Assembly: GCA_014905825.1 (NCBI GenBank)
Contig: JACGCN010000012.1
Span: 1,302,001-1,366,000 of the forward strand
Direction: 5' to 3'
Source: Lyophyllum atratum
Taxonomy: Eukaryota; Basidiomycota; Agaricomycetes; Agaricales; Lyophyllaceae
DNA length: 64,000 nt
Part shown: positions 1-11,104 of the stretch, one piece after another
How the letters are laid out: every line of letters begins with the position of its first letter
Numbering within the stretch: position 1 is the first letter of the stretch
Position numbers and translations under genes: made by a program
The notes under the pieces: generated by a model
Told to the model about the DNA's origin: nothing
What the model saw: only the letters and a program-made list of their open reading frames with translations
The model's database searches: none

Positions 1-2620
1 ACCTCAGTCTGATTGAGTGGCTCAGTTTGCGCGCGCTCCCATAACGCATCATAGACCTTCCCATCGAAGACCCCAAGGGCACTACGTATTTACGTCAACA
101 ACTTCAATATGAGGGCTATAGTCTTCGAATCATACCTATCCAGCTCCCAATCCGTAAAACCGAAGGCGTCGCTTAGTCCTATAGCATTCGGTAGTAGCTC
201 TTGACAAAGTTGATTGATATACAACCGCAATGGACGAGCTGGATCGCTTGAGCCGGATTGCTTCTTATCCAGTGATCGCAACAGGCCAAATGAAAGGAGA
301 TCAACGAGGCTCGCTTCGACGACGGTGAGCAGGTACTATGATATCCGATGCTTGTCAATTATTTCAGCGACTCAAAGTGAGAGCGGCTCACAAGTGTATA
401 CAGAGAACGAACAACCTCCCGAGTTGGGGCTGGGAGTACGAGGTTCGCGATGATCTCGCCAACCTGGACAGCAATAAACGCCTCGGTAACTGCCTTGGAC
501 ACACGCTGGTTGACGCTCGCATCGGAAATTTCAAAGGTCTGCGCATGCTCCTGAACTAGGAGAGCAGCTCGCCATTCCAGAAGGTCGATGGCAAAGGCGG
601 GATCCTGCCAGGAGGCATCGGTTACCGTAGGGGGCTGGTTCGATGGGAGTAGGAGGCGGAGGTAACGTGAAGATGGCGATAACGAGAACGCCGAGGGGTC
701 TGCAGAGGAGAAAAGGGCCTTATACGACTTGAGAGCAGCACGGACGACCTGTTGGTCCAGCACGAAGTTATCACCCTCGTATCTGTTACATCACTGAACT
801 TATTGACGTTATAGGTGCAGGAAACACTGCTGGCTTACGTTACACTTGGGAGATAATCAGCGTAAAGCCTACCAAGGCCAGCGAACGCGCTATATCCATG
901 GCCGCCCATAGACCGTCTGGCGACCTCAAGGTCGTGGACACCCAAAGAAGAAACCATGACTTTCAGACCACTCGTGGTCGCATGCATCTCTGCAAGTAAT
1001 GATGTGTCCCCTGATGCCAGCCTTTTGGACATAGCGTCGAAGGATTGAAGCTGAGATACATCGTCATTAGTATGTGGATAACGGTTGTCTGCATCTGTGC
1101 TGCGACGCACCAGAGTCCGACCAAGCTGAATGAAGACGTAGGCATGTGATAGGATGGGCAGCAGGCGGATATAGACGGAGGGGTAGGTGATGGTTTGTTT
1201 TTCAACACCATCGGGGCCTCTTTCACCTTGTCTTCTCACCGTGGCATATCGTATTGAAACGGTGGCGGCTGGTGGAAGGATTAGCGCGAATGGTGAGATG
1301 ATCGAGAGCATAAATCAACCTTTCGCCATCAGCCAGCCTGCACCCGTCACCATGCTAGCATGAGATTCATCAGACGCGTCAAATGACAGTGTAAAAAAAC
1401 TATATACTTTGCGCGAATGTAAAGCATCTGAGAAATCGTGAGCGTTGTGGATTCCTGCTAGTTTAAAAAACACTCACCCCGCCGTAACTGAGTTTCGCGT
1501 GGGGAGGTTGACTGTAACGCCCATCATCCGTAACCTGCGCAAATTTGGATAGCATGTTCTCCTTCGGTATACGGACATGGTCAAACCGCGCAAATCCGTT
1601 ATCGGTCGTGGAATAGCCCGCTAATGCCTTAGGGCCTAAAGTGGAGTTAATGCTTTGGACAATGTATACAGGAGACAATCCAGACCGATATCACCAATAA
1701 CAAGACCAGGCAGGACCTTGTGATCATCTAGCAGGCGTCAGGAACTGAAACCAAGTAGAAGTATACCAATTCCATTACCCATACTCCTCAACTGGACGAG
1801 AAAGAGATGAGGGCCAACGTCGTTTCCACCTGGAAGAATCAATTTCGCTTGGACCACCCCATGCGTCGATGTCTTCCCTAGCGCTCCGATCCACCATTTA
1901 CTACTCGTGAGGGTGGGTGAGTTGATCTCAAACTCTTGCGTCTCGGGTATGAAGGTTGCAGTGGTTTCTAATCTCCCCACATTAGTTCCATGGCCGAGTT
2001 CAGTCTGGAGGTAGCATCCCAGGATCCCGCGCGTCGCGATTAGTGGGCCATACTTAGCAACGAGTGAAGGCGACCCTTGGGAGAAGAAGACGGGCTGAAA
2101 CGCTAGTCCGAGGAGTCAAATAACGCTTTGAATCCGTGTTTCCAATACGTACCGACGTTGTGGAGACCAATCGGAAGACCTTCGTCCAGACTTGCGATTG
2201 CGAGAGAAGTATCCTCATTTGACCATCTGTGTGTTTCCTGAAGCTCATAGATACGGTTAGTCATGGCAAGTCCGCGTTGATAGCGTTCAGTGCGGGTCAT
2301 AAATTCTCTAGAAGGCGACTGAATGAGTTGAAGTTTCATCGTACAAGCGTGGTTTGTAGGTCACCTGCGCGACTTATCAAAGACAGGATCGTTCTCCAAA
2401 ACACTGACAATCTTGTCCCGCTTTTGCCATTCTTCGTGTCCATCTAGGAGGGAATCTCGTTCAGCTTTCCTGACCCCGCTTTGGCATCCACCGCGACTGT
2501 AGGGAATGAATACTCGCTATGCAAGAAATCCCTGGTAGAAGAAACGTCTATTGACGCTCCAGCTCTCGCAGTAGTCATGTCATTTGCTGTCCTCTGCGCT
2601 GCATCGTTGAAACTCGACAT
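1..2620 (-). CDS. Peroxisomal acyl-CoA oxidase, 3' end cut by the window edge
   Basis: FAD-dependent oxidase for the first step of peroxisomal beta-oxidation, acyl-CoA to trans-2-enoyl-CoA with H2O2. Family landmarks occur in order: an N-terminal segment reading DPVFDKS then MTRTERY, the FAD-side segment YLQTELGHGTNV, SSKWWIGALGK, GFARFDHVRIPKENML, RSMGGHGYSAFAGLGRLYADYLPS, and the YEGDN segment that should hold the catalytic Glu. C-terminal exons end with an ELDSALGVFDGKVYDALWERA-type segment and run off the left edge, so any PTS1 signal is out of view. The start is the ATG at 2620-2618 (MSSFNDAAQ). The first intron (2444-2517) has to be GC-AG to give the expected DFLHNGHEEW reading. Later introns are short and GT-AG, for example one just before the YEGDN exon. 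It diverges from the La gene. Family assignment is firm; exact exon edges are moderately sure. Confidence 0.88.
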
Positions 2621-2935
2621 GCTGGTGCAGATGAAGTTGATTCGGGAGAGACCTGTGAATATGCATCAAGACGTGAACAACTGACATTGACAAGGTTCTT
2701 CGGCCTCCGGCCCACGGGTTCCCGACGCGACCATTGTCAAGCACGTGGATTAACCCTAACCTGAGGGCATGATCAGTTTATCTCCAAAAATCTTCAGCAC
2801 TTCATCACATCAACCGTAAAAATCTGTCGGCGTAATCTGACATCCTCTGACTCTTCTCCCTCTGCTGCAGTTGGAAGGACTCTTTCTTGCTGCAAAATCT
2901 TTTCCTTTTATCTATTCCTCTCATTTATTTGACTC
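2621..2935. promoter_or_regulatory. Divergent intergenic region between acyl-CoA oxidase and La genes
   Basis: This 315-nt gap must carry both divergent promoters. It holds pyrimidine-rich tracts just before the La start (about 2845-2930), common near basidiomycete start sites, and no clear TATA box. No other feature was seen. Confidence 0.5.
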
Positions 2936-4958
2936 ATGGCTGGAGAAGATGTCGAAATGACCGCGGTGGAAGTCCCCGTTATTCCTATTGCCGAGGTGAA
3001 GGAGAAGGCGGAGAGCTCGACCGCTACTGAGAAGACGAGTGAAGGGGATGATAAGGGGTTGATGGCCAAGGCTGCGAAACAGAGTACGTTTAACTTCCAT
3101 ATCTCAACGCAGCTTGATATGAACTTATCTCCATTCAAGTCGAATTTTACTTCGCGGATGCCAACCTTCCATACGACAAGTGAGCTCCAAGACATGCTTA
3201 TGTCGGTTTGACTTAAGTGAGAACCCAGGTTCATGTGGACTCTATATACAAAAGACCCGGATCACTGGGTCCCCGTCGAGACGGTAGCCTCGTTCAAACG
3301 CATGCGCGAATATTCAGCGCTCGGGCACGAATGGGTTGCCAGGGCGCTCCGGACGAGCGACTTCTTGGAAGTGGACGACGCTGGAAAGAAGGTCCGTAGA
3401 CGCACGGAGGTCCAGGAGCCCAAGGGCCAGTTCGAGAGGAGCGTGTACGCAGTATGTGCTTGATTGTTTGTTGGGTGCATTTGCCTTAACCTCTGGCGAT
3501 AGAAAGGCTTCCCAGACGAAGACCCCACTTTACAGAGGCGATTAGAGGATTTCTTCGGCAAATATGGGAAGACCAACGCAGTCCGCATGAGACGTGACGA
3601 AAACAAAAAGTTCAAGGTTCGTCCAACCATCTATCCATTTCTCAACATGGTCAAGCTTTCGAGACCTCGTCATCGGCTGCCCTCACTCTGAACCATCCTG
3701 GAAACCCGAAGCTGAATTTCCTGATATTTCTAAATTGCTCCCATGTTATCCATTTTTGTAATCCCGTCTGATATACTCCCCAGAACTCCGTCTTCGCTGA
3801 ATTTGCTGATTTCGACCACGTCGAGGCGTTCCTGAAGTCAGACCCCAAGCCCTCTTGGGACGGCGAAGAGCTGCTCATCATGACAAAGTACGTCCTCACA
3901 CCCTCACACCCCATCTCAAGCCCTTTAATTACTATCTCATTTATAGAGAAGCCTACTGCGACATGAAGATCAAAGAAAAAGGACTGACGGGCAAGACTGC
4001 GAACAACCGCAAAGAGCTCATGTCCACCACCCGGGGCTTCAACGCCTTCCGCGAGATGGCCCGCGCCAAATCGACGCCCTCAAAGGGAAGTGCAGGCGCC
4101 ACCGAGCCCAAGGAAGTCTTCCTGGAGTTCATGGGTTCGAAGATCCTGATCCAACAGGACGAGGAGGGGACGGGCAGCGTCAAGGAGGAGGACGTGCCGT
4201 ATGTCAAGGGCGCTACGCTCCGATTCGAGGGTTGCGGTGGGGACGTTACGTGGTCTGAGATCAAGGTGTGTCGTGGTTGTGTCTTCGGTTGTCGGCGAGG
4301 TGCTGAGTGATCCCCAGGACCCCATCAAGGAGAAGTTCGAAGGCCGCGCGCCGTTCATCAAATACGCTCGTGGGGAGGACTCTGGGCTTGTTGGCTTCCA
4401 CAAGGCGCTCAGTGAGGAGGAGATCGAGACAGTCAGGGAGGCCATCAAAACCATCAACTCTAAACCCGTGACATGGTCCCTTCCCGAAGGTGCGTCCACA
4501 AACCCCGTTCCGTGTCTGTCGCCTTACTGATTTCTCTCTTTTGTGTTCCAATAGAGGCGGATGAGAAGGCGTTCCAAATCGAGCGGGCGCAGACGGCAGC
4601 GAGGTCCGCTCTTGACAGCTCATTCGGCGGCGGACGAGGGCGGGGCCGTGGAGGCGCCCGCGGTCGGGGTGGTGGACGTGACGGCGGACGCGGGGGAGGA
4701 CGCGACAATGCTCGTGGTGGACGCGGTGGCCGAGGGGGCGGTCGTGGCGGACGTGGTGGACGCGGAGGCGCCGGGGGACGCGACGGCCGTGACAAGAAGC
4801 CCGAGGCGAAGGAGGCGGGTTCAGAGGAGGTCGGCGAGAAGCGGAAGAGGGCTGTGGAGCCTGATGGTGGGCCTCACGTTGGTGTGCGGGGTACGGCGGG
4901 GCCGCCTGTCCTACAGAGTGCGAAGAAGACGAAGACGGATGGGGAGGCGGCATCATGA
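2936..4958 (+). CDS. La-type RNA-binding protein (Lupus La / LHP1 homologue)
   Basis: La proteins bind the 3' oligo-U of new RNA polymerase III transcripts and act as nuclear RNA chaperones. Splicing gives an acidic N-terminus, then a La motif (IEFYFADANLPYDK, FMWTLYTKD, WVPVETVASFKRMREYS). An RRM follows (SVYAKGFPDEDPTLQRRLEDFF through SVFAEFADFDHVEAFL), then a lysine-rich linker, a C-terminal RRM-like domain (about 4115-4490) and a long Gly/Arg (RGG) tail from about 4625. About seven short GT-AG introns are needed, including 3080-3138 and 3180-3228. The ATG at 2936 opens a good acidic leader. The RGG tail suggests extra RNA binding or arginine methylation, which is inference. Long GC-rich reading frames opposite the tail are shadows. 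Confident assignment. Confidence 0.88.
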
Positions 4959-5187
4959 CCGTTCCTTACACCCGTCATCGGCCTAAATGCAAAACAAAAA
5001 CTTCTTGGGTGAACGCACACACATTTGGCGCAAATGTAACTTCTTCAAAAGCATGAGAATCTGTTTCTGTACTTTGTATTTGGTTCTAGGTTATCATAGC
5101 AAGTCATCGCATGTATTCTGACCGTGATGAATCTCACATTCTCCATCAGCGATATGTATGAGAAGTAAGTCGTCCATCCAGCGCTGA
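4959..5187. other. 3' flank of the La gene
   Basis: AT-richer sequence after the La stop codon, presumably its 3' UTR and terminator. No coding or repeat feature was seen. Confidence 0.4.
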
Positions 5188-5344
5188 TGATTGGGTGTGA
5201 TAGCAAGATGTAAGTAACATATATAACAGATACTCTACATGTCCGGGATAGCAAAGTTACTCAGTTATCAGTAAAGACAAAAGTCAGAAACCAAAGCAAC
5301 AAATATCATGTTCACTGGCAGAGCAGACACCAGGCCCACCTCAT
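5188..5344 (-). repeat. Duplicated GH79 3' flank
   Basis: This stretch resembles 7203-7389, just past the stop of the intact GH79 gene. Shared stretches include GGGTGTGATAGCAAGAT, GGGATAGCAAAG and CAGGCCCACCTCA, in the same order. It shows that the neighbouring relic was duplicated together with its downstream sequence. Confidence 0.65.
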
Positions 5345-5622
5345 TGAGCCACCATGCTCACCCCCCCCCAGCCAGACAATCAACAGTAACACCTGTCTGA
5401 ACAGTGGATAGAAACCCCACCTGGCGCACCACCGCACTCGTCCTCGACGGGCTCGTACTCCCATATCGACTCTCGTCAAACCCTCTGTTCGATGTTGCTA
5501 GTACTGATGGATCCATCGTCGCCGTACTGCGCAGATTCCTCTGCACCATCGTCACGAATGTTGTTGAGGGCGCACCGTCTGTGCTTCGGGAGTAGGCATT
5601 GGATTGAAAGTTGCTGCCAAAT
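5345..5622 (-). pseudogene. Truncated relic of a GH79 gene (C-terminal end only)
   Basis: On the minus strand this reads FGSNFQSN, then directly DGAPSTTFVTMVQRNLRSTA, then MDPSVLATSNRGF and YGSTSPS. The intact GH79 gene at 7.4-10 kb has FGGNFQSD, GAPPTTFPTTARTNTRNTA, VDPAVLATSNGGF and LGSTSPGS in the same order. About 40 residues between FQSN and the GAPSTTF segment (the PVGTEN...YALVFL block) are missing, and nothing of the catalytic domain remains. It is therefore an internally deleted, 5'-truncated copy. Its flank at 5188-5344 is duplicated too. Confidence 0.75.
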
Positions 5623-6078
5623 GCCTAGGAGAAAATGGGTTTCGCTCAACTTTCTGCGAGACTGTGTCTTTAACATTGTGGATACTGCACAATGTTTGGG
5701 TTTTGGCCAAAACAGACCCCACGAAGATTTTGACATCAGAAATGTTGATGGGGGGCGGGGGGGCTCCTCCATTTGTCAGATTTTGTCTCTATTGGCATTA
5801 GGACTGCACACCGTGCCGTACAAACACGGCTATACGGTACCGTGCTACGGCTACCGTCCCCGTATCGTCGAGGATTTTGGCGCGAGCTGACGGAGACGGT
5901 GGATCGGCAATATGGTCGAAGCCGCAGACGTCTATGTTGATGGGCGGAGCACCTGTGACTGCCCCGAACTGTTGTGAACGATGGCGGTCGTCAGACAAGC
6001 ACCCTCAGGCTCTCGCTGGCTCTCGGCAACGACATGTAAACTCACCTGATTTCAGTCATGATTTTGCGGAAGGAAGTA
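5623..6078. other. Intergenic, no gene recognised
   Basis: Short reading frames only, none with recognisable domains. It lies between the GH79 relic and the dispersed repeat copy. Confidence 0.4.
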
Positions 6079-6780
6079 AAGATCAGTGACACCAATGGGG
6101 ATAGAATCATGACATTCGTCCAGATGACGTCTACTTGCTGTCTGCCAGCTTCTGCGCGGTGTACCCGACGAACGATGCGCGTTCGAGTTTAGAGACCTTC
6201 GAAGTCCCTGTTGAAGCATGAAGCAAGGTAGCTCTGAACATAAATTGGTTGGGTGGAGTCTGGACGAATATTCCGAAAGGAGTCGGGTGCTTATATCGTG
6301 TAGCCTCGCGAGAAACTATCGTTCAAAAGCAGAGACATTCACATTCGGAAGCCTGGACTGGCAAGGGCGAGCATGAGCAGACCGAGACAGAATGCGTTTG
6401 CGAAACAGTCTCATACAAGTCTCGGGATTTGCCATGCTCCCGCCATCGTCGGCCTCCACATCGAGAACTCTTTCCTTCCCACTACCATCCGACCCGCGTC
6501 GTAATACCACTCCTCTCCCCAAGTCTAACTTGGAGTAAAGACGGAACAACCCATGGTTGTGAGTCTCCCTGTTTTAATATATTTCTTTCACCCCACCCCT
6601 CCCCAGCACTCGATTGTGATTACACCTGAAACTATACTTAGACTGCGAACGCTCCTTGCGTTATGAGTCCAAAATTGTACCTGGTTATGAATCGTTTCTG
6701 TCCTCTTTTCCATCAACCTATGTAGTTCACGTGGTGCTTACCTGCTTCTTCAGTGTTTCCATCCTTTAAAAAATCCTGCG
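6079..6780 (+). repeat. Dispersed ~0.7 kb repeat, copy A (inverted partner at 35751-36468)
   Basis: The stretch matches the reverse complement of 35751-36468 along its whole length with scattered mismatches and small indels. Shared landmarks include a segment reading GGGGATAG[AC]ATCATGACAT, GATGCGCGTTC, a TATA-like GCTTATAT near 6289, CTCGCGAGAAACTATCGTT, GGGATTTGCCATGCTCCC, GTGATTACACCT and GACTGCGAACGCTC. A short frame could start at an ATG near 6373, but the partner has ACG there, so a protein is unproven. The TATA-like box and conserved spacing suggest a duplicated transcription unit or a short non-autonomous element. No terminal inverted repeats were seen. Confidence 0.7.
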
Positions 6781-7389
6781 ATGTGGGGGTTGTGAATTCT
6801 TTCCAAGGTGAAGGCTGGCTCGGTGACCTGTATATTGGATGTGCCTACGCGAACGGTGGCCATTTCAATCTCTATCGATAGGTTGGCATGAACACGGTGT
6901 ATGTTTCCCAACCTCAGCGGTGGCTATGAGTGCAACTTTCCGGGCCTTCTTGTCGGTTATTGCACCAAGGCAGGAGCATTCTATATTTCTCGGCTAGAAG
7001 AGTTCTGTCGAGACTACGTAGGTTCCCCAGCCCCCACTTTTCCCTGTATATTGGTTTTATTCGTGTGGGCTCATGCATACAGCACTTGAAGCTTGATGTA
7101 TCATGCTGCTCGTATATTGGTATTCTTTAGAGTCTGGTCCTGAAGACGTCCCAAGTACATCGATGGTACGATACGAGGAAGAAAGAGTCGTCGATTTCGG
7201 TGTTATTCGTTGGTTTGGGTGTGATAGCAAGATATAAGGTATATAGCAAATTCTACAAACTGTTCGGGGATAGCAAAGGATACCCGGCTCGTCAATACTC
7301 AGTAACGACAGATCTATTGGTATAAAACACCCAATCACCTCCCCTCGCAAAGCAGGCCCCAGGCCCACCTCACCTCACCTCACCTCACC
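6781..7389. other. Intergenic and 3' flank of GH79 gene A
   Basis: No gene recognised. 7203-7389 is the flank shared with 5188-5344. Confidence 0.45.
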
Positions 7390-7390
7390 T
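7366..7390. repeat. (CACCT)5 microsatellite at a stop codon
   Basis: Five perfect CACCT units abut the stop codon (7390-7392, minus) of GH79 gene A. Unit gain or loss would change the 3' UTR, and slippage across the stop could extend the reading frame. Confidence 0.85.
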
Positions 7391-10018
7391 CATCCAACCA
7401 CCAACACCCCCACCCCCACCCCAACCCCCACCGCCAACACCGTCCACACCACCCCCAGCACCCCCACACCCCTCCCCAACGCCACACCCCCACTCGTACT
7501 CCCCGGACTCGTGCTCCCCAACTCACCCTTCCTAAACCCCCCATTACTCGTCGCCAGCACCGCCGGATCCACCGTCGCCGTATTCCGCGTATTCGTCCTC
7601 GCCGTCGTCGGGAACGTCGTCGGCGGCGCGCCCTCCCCGTTGCTCTGCGCCAGCGCCGCGGGGGAGAGGAAGACGAGGGCGTAGGCGGGCGCGGGGACGG
7701 GGATGGTGCAGAGGTTCGTGGTGGGGTCGCAGGGGATCGTGGTGATGTTTTCGGTGCCGACGGGGCGTCCGTCGGATTGGAAGTTGCCGCCGAATGTCTG
7801 TGCGAGAAGGATTCTATTAGTATGGTAGGGACTTGGAGGGAGGGAGGGAGGAAGGAAGGAAGGAAATGTACCTGGCCTGCCCACGTATAGTTCCCCTTCT
7901 GCGACACCGAATCAGCCAGAAGATACCTATCCCCACCCAATCAGCAAAACACCCCACAACCCCCACACAAAAGAAAGAGCCCAAGAGAGCCCACTCACTT
8001 GACCTGCACACTCGCCGGACTCTGATTCCCCTGCCCAATCCCCGACCCCCCCACCGCAATCTGCACGCTCAAATCGCTCGCCCCGCTCGGGTCCGTCACG
8101 AAATTCACGATCCCCACCCTCACCGGGTCCCCGTTCTCGTACACCGCATACGCTGGGGTATGGATGTCCCCGTTGTTCGCGTTGAGGTCTAGGATCTGGG
8201 TGGTGTTGGAGAAGCCGAGGGTCTCGGCGACGGCGAGGGCGGAGTAGTAGAGGGGCCCGACGGTCCATTGGTGGAAGGAGGACTGGTTGGTGGGGGGTGC
8301 TAAGGGGGGTGCGGCGTGTCAGTGTGGGTGTACAAGACAGGGGCGGATGGGAGATGAGGAAGGGGACGTACGCGTGAAAGGCTGCGAACGGAGGAGAAGG
8401 TCAGCAACAAGCACCACACAAAAAGAATTGAAAAAAACGGACGTTGTAAAACACATTCTGTCCTCCAACATGCATTAACGCCCCCGAAAAATTACTATGC
8501 GCCATCTGCAGCGAATAGTCGATCCCCCACAGCGCCGCCCCAAACGAGTCGCTCACGCCCGGGAACCCACCGCACGACGCCGTGTTCGTCTCGAACATCA
8601 GCAGCTTCTTCCCCACAGTCTGCGCGTACGCAGTGGAGTTGAGGAACTTCTGGATGATGCCCTTCCCCGCATTATGGTCGAGGTAATTCGGGAAGACGTC
8701 TTGGGGGACCACGGGGGTGCCGCCTGTGTTGAATTGGGCGGCGCAGTTGTCGGCGGGGTAGCTGCGGGCGGGCGGGGCGGGTTAGCATAGGTATGAGGTA
8801 TGGTGTAGGGGGAGGGGAGGGGATGACTTACTTTTCGACGGCGAGGTAGGCTAGGTTCGCGCTGTACTCGGTGACGAAGCCCGTGTTCCAGATTTGCTCG
8901 GTCGTCCAATCGGCGTACGCGAGGTTGGGCCCGATGAGCAGGTTCATGTTCTTGGCGTTGTCGGTGGTACTCGCCATCGCCGCGACGAGCGTCCCGAATT
9001 CGCCGACGTAGTCGTAGGGGCCGTACGTCTATAGGTTAAGTTGGTTGGCGTCGTTGCATGCATTTCATCGATGGGGGGAAATGCTCACTGAAGGGCGATG
9101 GCCGTGGCGGGCGTAGAGATCGGGCTCGTTGCCGACTTGAAGCCCGATGAGGTAGTCTCCGAGAATGGCCTGGCCTTGCTCTGCGATATCGAGGCGGAAG
9201 TTGGAGGTGTCGTTGAACGGGATGCCTGCGCATAGATAGGCGCGTGAGCGACTGGCATAGTGATACGGCATGGCAGAGACGTACCGAGGAACCAACGCAC
9301 GTTCACGAAGGACGAGATGTTTCTCATCATGTAGAGCAAGTCGTCGGTGAACACTATCGGTGGAGTTTGGGTCTGGTCTCGCGTGTCATTTCTTCTTTTA
9401 AGATCTCAGCGAGAGAAAGGACTCCGACGTACGGGGTTGGAGGCTCCATTGATATCTTTTTCTATAATTCTGCCATCGGGTGTGCTTTGCACGAGTGCCG
9501 CAGTTTCCTGTGTGTTTCCGCCCACCCGGATGTTGATGCCGCCAGAGCGTTGTTGAAGGTTGGCCATGAGGTTGAGAAAGGCAACTTGGATCAAAGTCCT
9601 GCATGGGCGTCAGAAGAGGTTGGGCGGGTACTTGAGCAGAAAGACACACGAATTCTTCCCCACTAACAAGAAATACGTCAGCAGCAGTGACGACATAGCA
9701 CAGGGTGGTATACGCACAGACTTGGTTGGCCACAGACATTTCTATCGAGAAGCCAAAGAACGAGCCCGGTTGTTGTATCGAAACGCCAGGAGTGCCTCCA
9801 TTTTGCAGCTGAATAACGAACTGTCTGTTCAATGGGCTTGGAACAGGTGGTGGGAGCAAAGTCGTGGGGTTGTACGCAGCAGCACCAGTATAACTGGCAG
9901 CAGCGGCTGTGGTGGTAGCTAAAGGGTTCTGACCCTGAGGGTAGTAAACTGTCACCGCTTCAGCAACAAGCGCCCGAAGTATGCCAAGGCCAAAAACATG
10001 GGCGACATTTATTCGCAT
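7390..10018 (-). CDS. Glycoside hydrolase family 79 (beta-glucuronidase-like), copy A
   Basis: Secreted, probably cell-surface glycosidase. GH79 retaining enzymes release glucuronic or methyl-glucuronic acid from glycans such as arabinogalactan proteins. An N-terminal signal segment (MRINVAHVFGLGILRALVAEA) precedes VTVYYPQGQNP. Next come GFSIEMSVANQ, NIRVGGNTQET and LIGLQVGNEPDLYARHG, whose NEP Glu is the likely acid/base. The likely nucleophile is the Glu of LLMFETNTASCGGF. The C-terminal beta domain includes WTVGPLYYSALAVAET and AYAVYENGDPVRVGIVNF. The tail is Ser/Thr/Gly-rich then hydrophobic, suggesting GPI or membrane anchoring (inference). Start is the ATG at 10018-10016. About ten short introns. 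Paralogous to the gene at 18.4-20.9 kb, same strand. Confidence 0.87.
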
Positions 10019-11104
10019 TGCAGGTGCCAAGTGATGCCAAGCGATTTCTTTCTACAATCAGCGCTTGCGCAGATATCAGCAAGAAATGACGTCGACGATG
10101 CTGGTTAGAAGGAGGGAACTCGAGGAGATCTGCAAGGTAAGGAGTGGAGGAAATTAGGGAGGGGAAAGGTGATGACTGCTGCGTACGGCGAGGATGGAAG
10201 ACGTCCCGGGACCAGTCCGCGGGACTACCTATACCCCAGGGCCCAAACAAGGAACCGTCCAATCACCCCATTTCAAGTGGAGTGCCAACAGCCGTGGTGC
10301 CGCACCGTAACGGCAGTTCTAAAAATACAATGACAATGAATTTCACTACCGCAACCCAGCCATTTTAGGGCGTCGCGAACCCATGACATGCGGCAAAGCC
10401 AACCGATTCCAGCATTACATGAGATGCTTATCTGCCGCCTGCGAGGTGCGTGGGCTGAAGTCAAGGTGCAACTTTCGCGGGCCATAGCGTCCCACATCAG
10501 AGATGATTGTGTTACTGAACGTCACTGGATGCTGCGATCAAACATGGAAGCAAAAATATACGTACAAGATGCGTGTCGCAATCTTCTGGAACGTCAACGG
10601 TCACATTGACTCCCCCACCCAGGAGTCAACGGTCGATCTGTCCAACTCGATGCGATCAAATTCTCAAATTCTCATGAAAGTGACACTCTCCTGGCTTCCC
10701 TGCCATCGCTCGACAGCTTGTTTGCTCCCCGGTACCTCCTCAACCTCTTTCCACGGCTCACAAGGTAAATCATTTGAGAACCCTAACCCTTGCCTAACCT
10801 TGCTTATTGTCAGGTCTATAGATCATTCACGACAAACGCTGAAATTAGATGATATCTTCCTTCCGCGCTCCGTTCTCTGTCATTCCTCTGCCATTGCGAC
10901 TGTAGCCGTCCCATGTACACGTTTTCTGTACGCAACCCGCTCACTATAGCCTAAATTATATAGATTTGCTTGCTCTGGCCTGGACTTCATGGCTATCCAA
11001 CTGGCGGCGTTGAAACGAAGCACAAGAAGAGTTTCTGACGCCGCGCGTCGTTGAGTTCACGTTAAAAGTGAGCTCAGTCTCCTCCGTCTGCTGCAAGTTT
11101 AACA
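10019..11104. promoter_or_regulatory. Divergent intergenic region
   Basis: Separates GH79 copy A (minus) from the gene at 11105 (plus) and should hold both promoters. At 10607-10630 it carries TTGACTCC and GGAGTCAA as an inverted pair about 8 nt apart; each half contains the bZIP-type core TGACTC. Frames across it have no recognisable domains. Confidence 0.4.

Noticed and set aside
2750..2765. Telomere-like AACCCTAACC
   Set aside because: Single short match (another near 10785) with no array; chance.
4261..4956. Long minus-strand Pro/Arg/His-rich frame opposite the La gene
   Set aside because: Mirror of the Gly/Arg-rich coding tail; no domain, and the plus strand explains it.
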